Assembly: GCA_019744975.1 (NCBI GenBank)
Contig: JAIETP010000016.1
Location: 36,973-100,972 of the forward strand
Origin: Burkholderiales bacterium
GTDB lineage: Bacteria; Pseudomonadota; Gammaproteobacteria; Burkholderiales; SG8-41
Reading direction: 5' to 3'
Length of the DNA stretch: 64,000 nucleotides
Of the stretch, positions 62,724 to 64,000 are shown in pieces (within the stretch, counting starts at the first letter, position 1; the number at the start of each line of letters is the position of its first letter). Under the pieces are notes generated by a model. It searched no databases. It was given only the letters and a program-made list of their open reading frames with translations, and was not told the origin of the DNA. A program made the translations under genes and the position numbers.

Positions 62724-63686
62724 ATGAACATCCGACTTTCACTGATCGCCGCGGCGATGCTGGCCATTGCGGTTCCCGTTTCGGCCCAGAACTACCCGAC
62801 CAAACCGATCCGTTTCATCGTGCCCTTTGCCCCCGGCGGTAACACCGACGTGCAGGCGCGGCTGATCGGCAACAAGCTGACCGCCACCCTCGGCCAGCAG
62901 GTCATTGTCGACAACCGCGGCGGCGCGGGCGGCACCCTTGGGGTCGACATGGCGGCCAAGGCGCAGCCTGACGGCTACACCATCGTCATTGCCTCTTTCG
63001 GCAACATTCTTGTCGGCCCCGCGCTCTATAAGAGCCTGCCCTACGATCCCGTCAAGGACTTCGAGCCCGTGGTCCTCGTGTCCGAACCCCCGGGTATCAT
63101 CGTCGTCCATCCCTCGTTGCCGGTGAAGAACTTTGGCGAATTCATCAACTTGGCCAAGAAAAATCCGAAGAAGCTCAACTACGCCTCGGCCGGCAACGGC
63201 ACCTGGAACCACCTGTTTGCCGAGCAGCTGAAATCAGTCGCCGGGATTCAGATGGCGCATGTGCCATACAAGGGCGCAGGTCCGGCGATGAACGATGTGG
63301 TCGGTGGGCATGTACCTGTCATGTTCGCGCCCTTTCCCAGTGCACGCACACACCTGGTGACTAATCGCCTGCGTGGTCTTGCGGTGACCGGTCCCAAGCG
63401 CTCCCTGCTGTTCCCGAACGTACCAACGGTGTCGGAATCCGGTCTGTCCGGTTATACCGCGGCGAGCTGGTTCGGCATCCTCGCCCCCGCGGGCACACCC
63501 AAGGCCATCGTCTTGCGCCTAAACAAGGAAGTGAACGCGGCCTTCAATGCACCGGAAATAAAGACAGCCTATGCCGCTGAGGGCATCGATCCCGCAGGCG
63601 GTACACCGGAAGACATTGCAAAATCCATCCGCGAAGGCATGGCGAAGTGGGGCAAGCTGGTCCAGGACCTCGGACTCAAGCTGTAA
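62724..63686 (+). CDS. Second Bug/TctC-family periplasmic solute-binding protein
   Basis: 320 residues from ATG 62724, with GGAGGA 8 bases upstream (the open frame runs back to 62655). Signal peptide MNIRLSLIAAAMLAIAVPVS ending AQ. Family motifs YPTKPIRFIVPFAPGGNTDV, VIVDNRGGAGGTLGVDMAAK, HVPYKGAGPAMNDVVGGHVP. It is a paralogue of the protein at 56.9 kb; no membrane components are present. It probably forms a unit with the carboxyltransferase. Confidence 0.92.
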   Translation: MNIRLSLIAAAMLAIAVPVSAQNYPTKPIRFIVPFAPGGNTDVQARLIGNKLTATLGQQVIVDNRGGAGGTLGVDMAAKAQPDGYTIVIASFGNILVGPALYKSLPYDPVKDFEPVVLVSEPPGIIVVHPSLPVKNFGEFINLAKKNPKKLNYASAGNGTWNHLFAEQLKSVAGIQMAHVPYKGAGPAMNDVVGGHVPVMFAPFPSARTHLVTNRLRGLAVTGPKRSLLFPNVPTVSESGLSGYTAASWFGILAPAGTPKAIVLRLNKEVNAAFNAPEIKTAYAAEGIDPAGGTPEDIAKSIREGMAKWGKLVQDLGLKL

Positions 63687-63706
63687 TTGCTCCGGCACCG
63701 CTCCGC

Positions 63707-63733
63707 TCACCCTCGCATCAAGTCCGAGGGTGA
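63707..63733. terminator. Hairpin after the second binding protein
   Basis: TCACCCTCG pairs with CGAGGGTGA across a 9-base loop. No T-run follows, so it is a weak or factor-dependent terminator at best, or part of the insertion-sequence flank. Confidence 0.4.
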
Positions 63734-63769
63734 GTGGATGCGGGGATGAATTTCAAAGACATGGCGGAT

Positions 63770-64000
63770 TCAAATACCAAGTGCAACGATCGGGTCCAGT
63801 TTAATGCGCTTATTGATGCAATGATCAAAGAACACTTCTGCCGGCGTTCGATATTCCAAGGTCTTGCGGGGGCGGGTGTTGAGCGCCCAGGCAATTTGGT
63901 CGAGTTCCCTCTGAGAGTAGACGGACAGGTCTGCGTTCTTGGGCAGATACTGGCGCAACAATCCGTTCGTGTTCTCATTGATACCTCGCTGCCATGGACT
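63770..64000 (-). mobile_element. IS30-family transposase, C-terminal part, cut by window end
   Basis: The frame is open from the window edge to the stop at 63770 (76 residues). [20 protein letters not shown] carries the third catalytic acidic residue (Glu of NEN) of the IS30 DDE domain, followed by [20 protein letters not shown] and YRTPAEVFF, the usual C-terminus. The N-terminal part and one IS end lie outside. The IS end inside the window should lie in 63735-63769, but I could not pin the terminal repeat. Confidence 0.92.

Noticed and set aside
63718..63978. Minus-strand ORF overlapping the IS30 transposase
   Set aside because: Different frame from the one that carries the IS30 catalytic motif; translation is shadow sequence.

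Overview
The window is about 64 kb of GC-rich chromosome from a betaproteobacterium. Support comes from the gene order hemE-priA-argS, the atpI-B-E-F-H-A-G-D-C operon, parAB-rsmG-mnmG, mnmE-yidC-rnpA-rpmH next to dnaA-dnaN-gyrB, topB-dprA-LysM-def-fmt-rsmB with an NtrY/NtrX-type pair, a tkt-gap-pgk-pyk-fba block, and Bug/TctC-type binding proteins, which are abundant in Burkholderiales-like lineages. The sequence alone does not fix the genus.

Layout. 1-7.4 kb (+ strand): hemE (5' end cut by the window edge), priA, argS, a SPOR-domain protein and two tandem DsbA-like oxidoreductases. 7.4-27.4 kb (almost all - strand): glmS, glmU, glpD, the ATP synthase operon, the parABS segregation locus (two parS sites lie between mnmG and mnmE), tRNA-modification genes, yidC, rnpA and rpmH. 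The coding direction flips at about 27.4-27.6 kb, between rpmH and dnaA, as expected close to a chromosomal origin. The best oriC candidate is the AT-rich dnaA-dnaN spacer, which has three one-mismatch DnaA boxes. 27.6-32.7 kb: dnaA, dnaN, gyrB, ending in a strong bidirectional terminator shared with convergent topB. 32.8-37.9 kb (-): topB, a MITE-like repeat, dprA, a LysM protein. 38-44.8 kb (+): def, fmt, rsmB, a DUF4390 protein, and a histidine kinase/response regulator pair whose regulator has lost the catalytic parts of its AAA+ domain. 44.9-51.9 kb (+): central carbon genes tkt, gap, pgk, pyk and a class I fructose-bisphosphate aldolase. 51.9-53 kb: a CobW-family metal GTPase behind a Zur-like palindrome.

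53-63.7 kb is accessory. It holds an apparent catabolic cluster (metal-dependent amidohydrolase, cupin, two-subunit aconitase X, Bug-type binding protein, acyl-CoA dehydrogenase, then an acyl-CoA carboxyltransferase with a second binding protein). Small mobile or decayed elements are interspersed: a frameshifted GxxExxY gene between inverted repeats, a REP-associated tyrosine transposase between near-identical inverted REPs, and a truncated HigB toxin whose HigA antitoxin is intact. The window ends inside an IS30-family transposase.

Small repeats in the spacers are the most unusual aspect of the window. They include a two-copy ~140 bp MITE-like element, an AT-rich ~26 bp motif in at least six spacers, a six-unit 12 bp tandem array and several long imperfect hairpins. 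I saw no rRNA, tRNA or CRISPR array.
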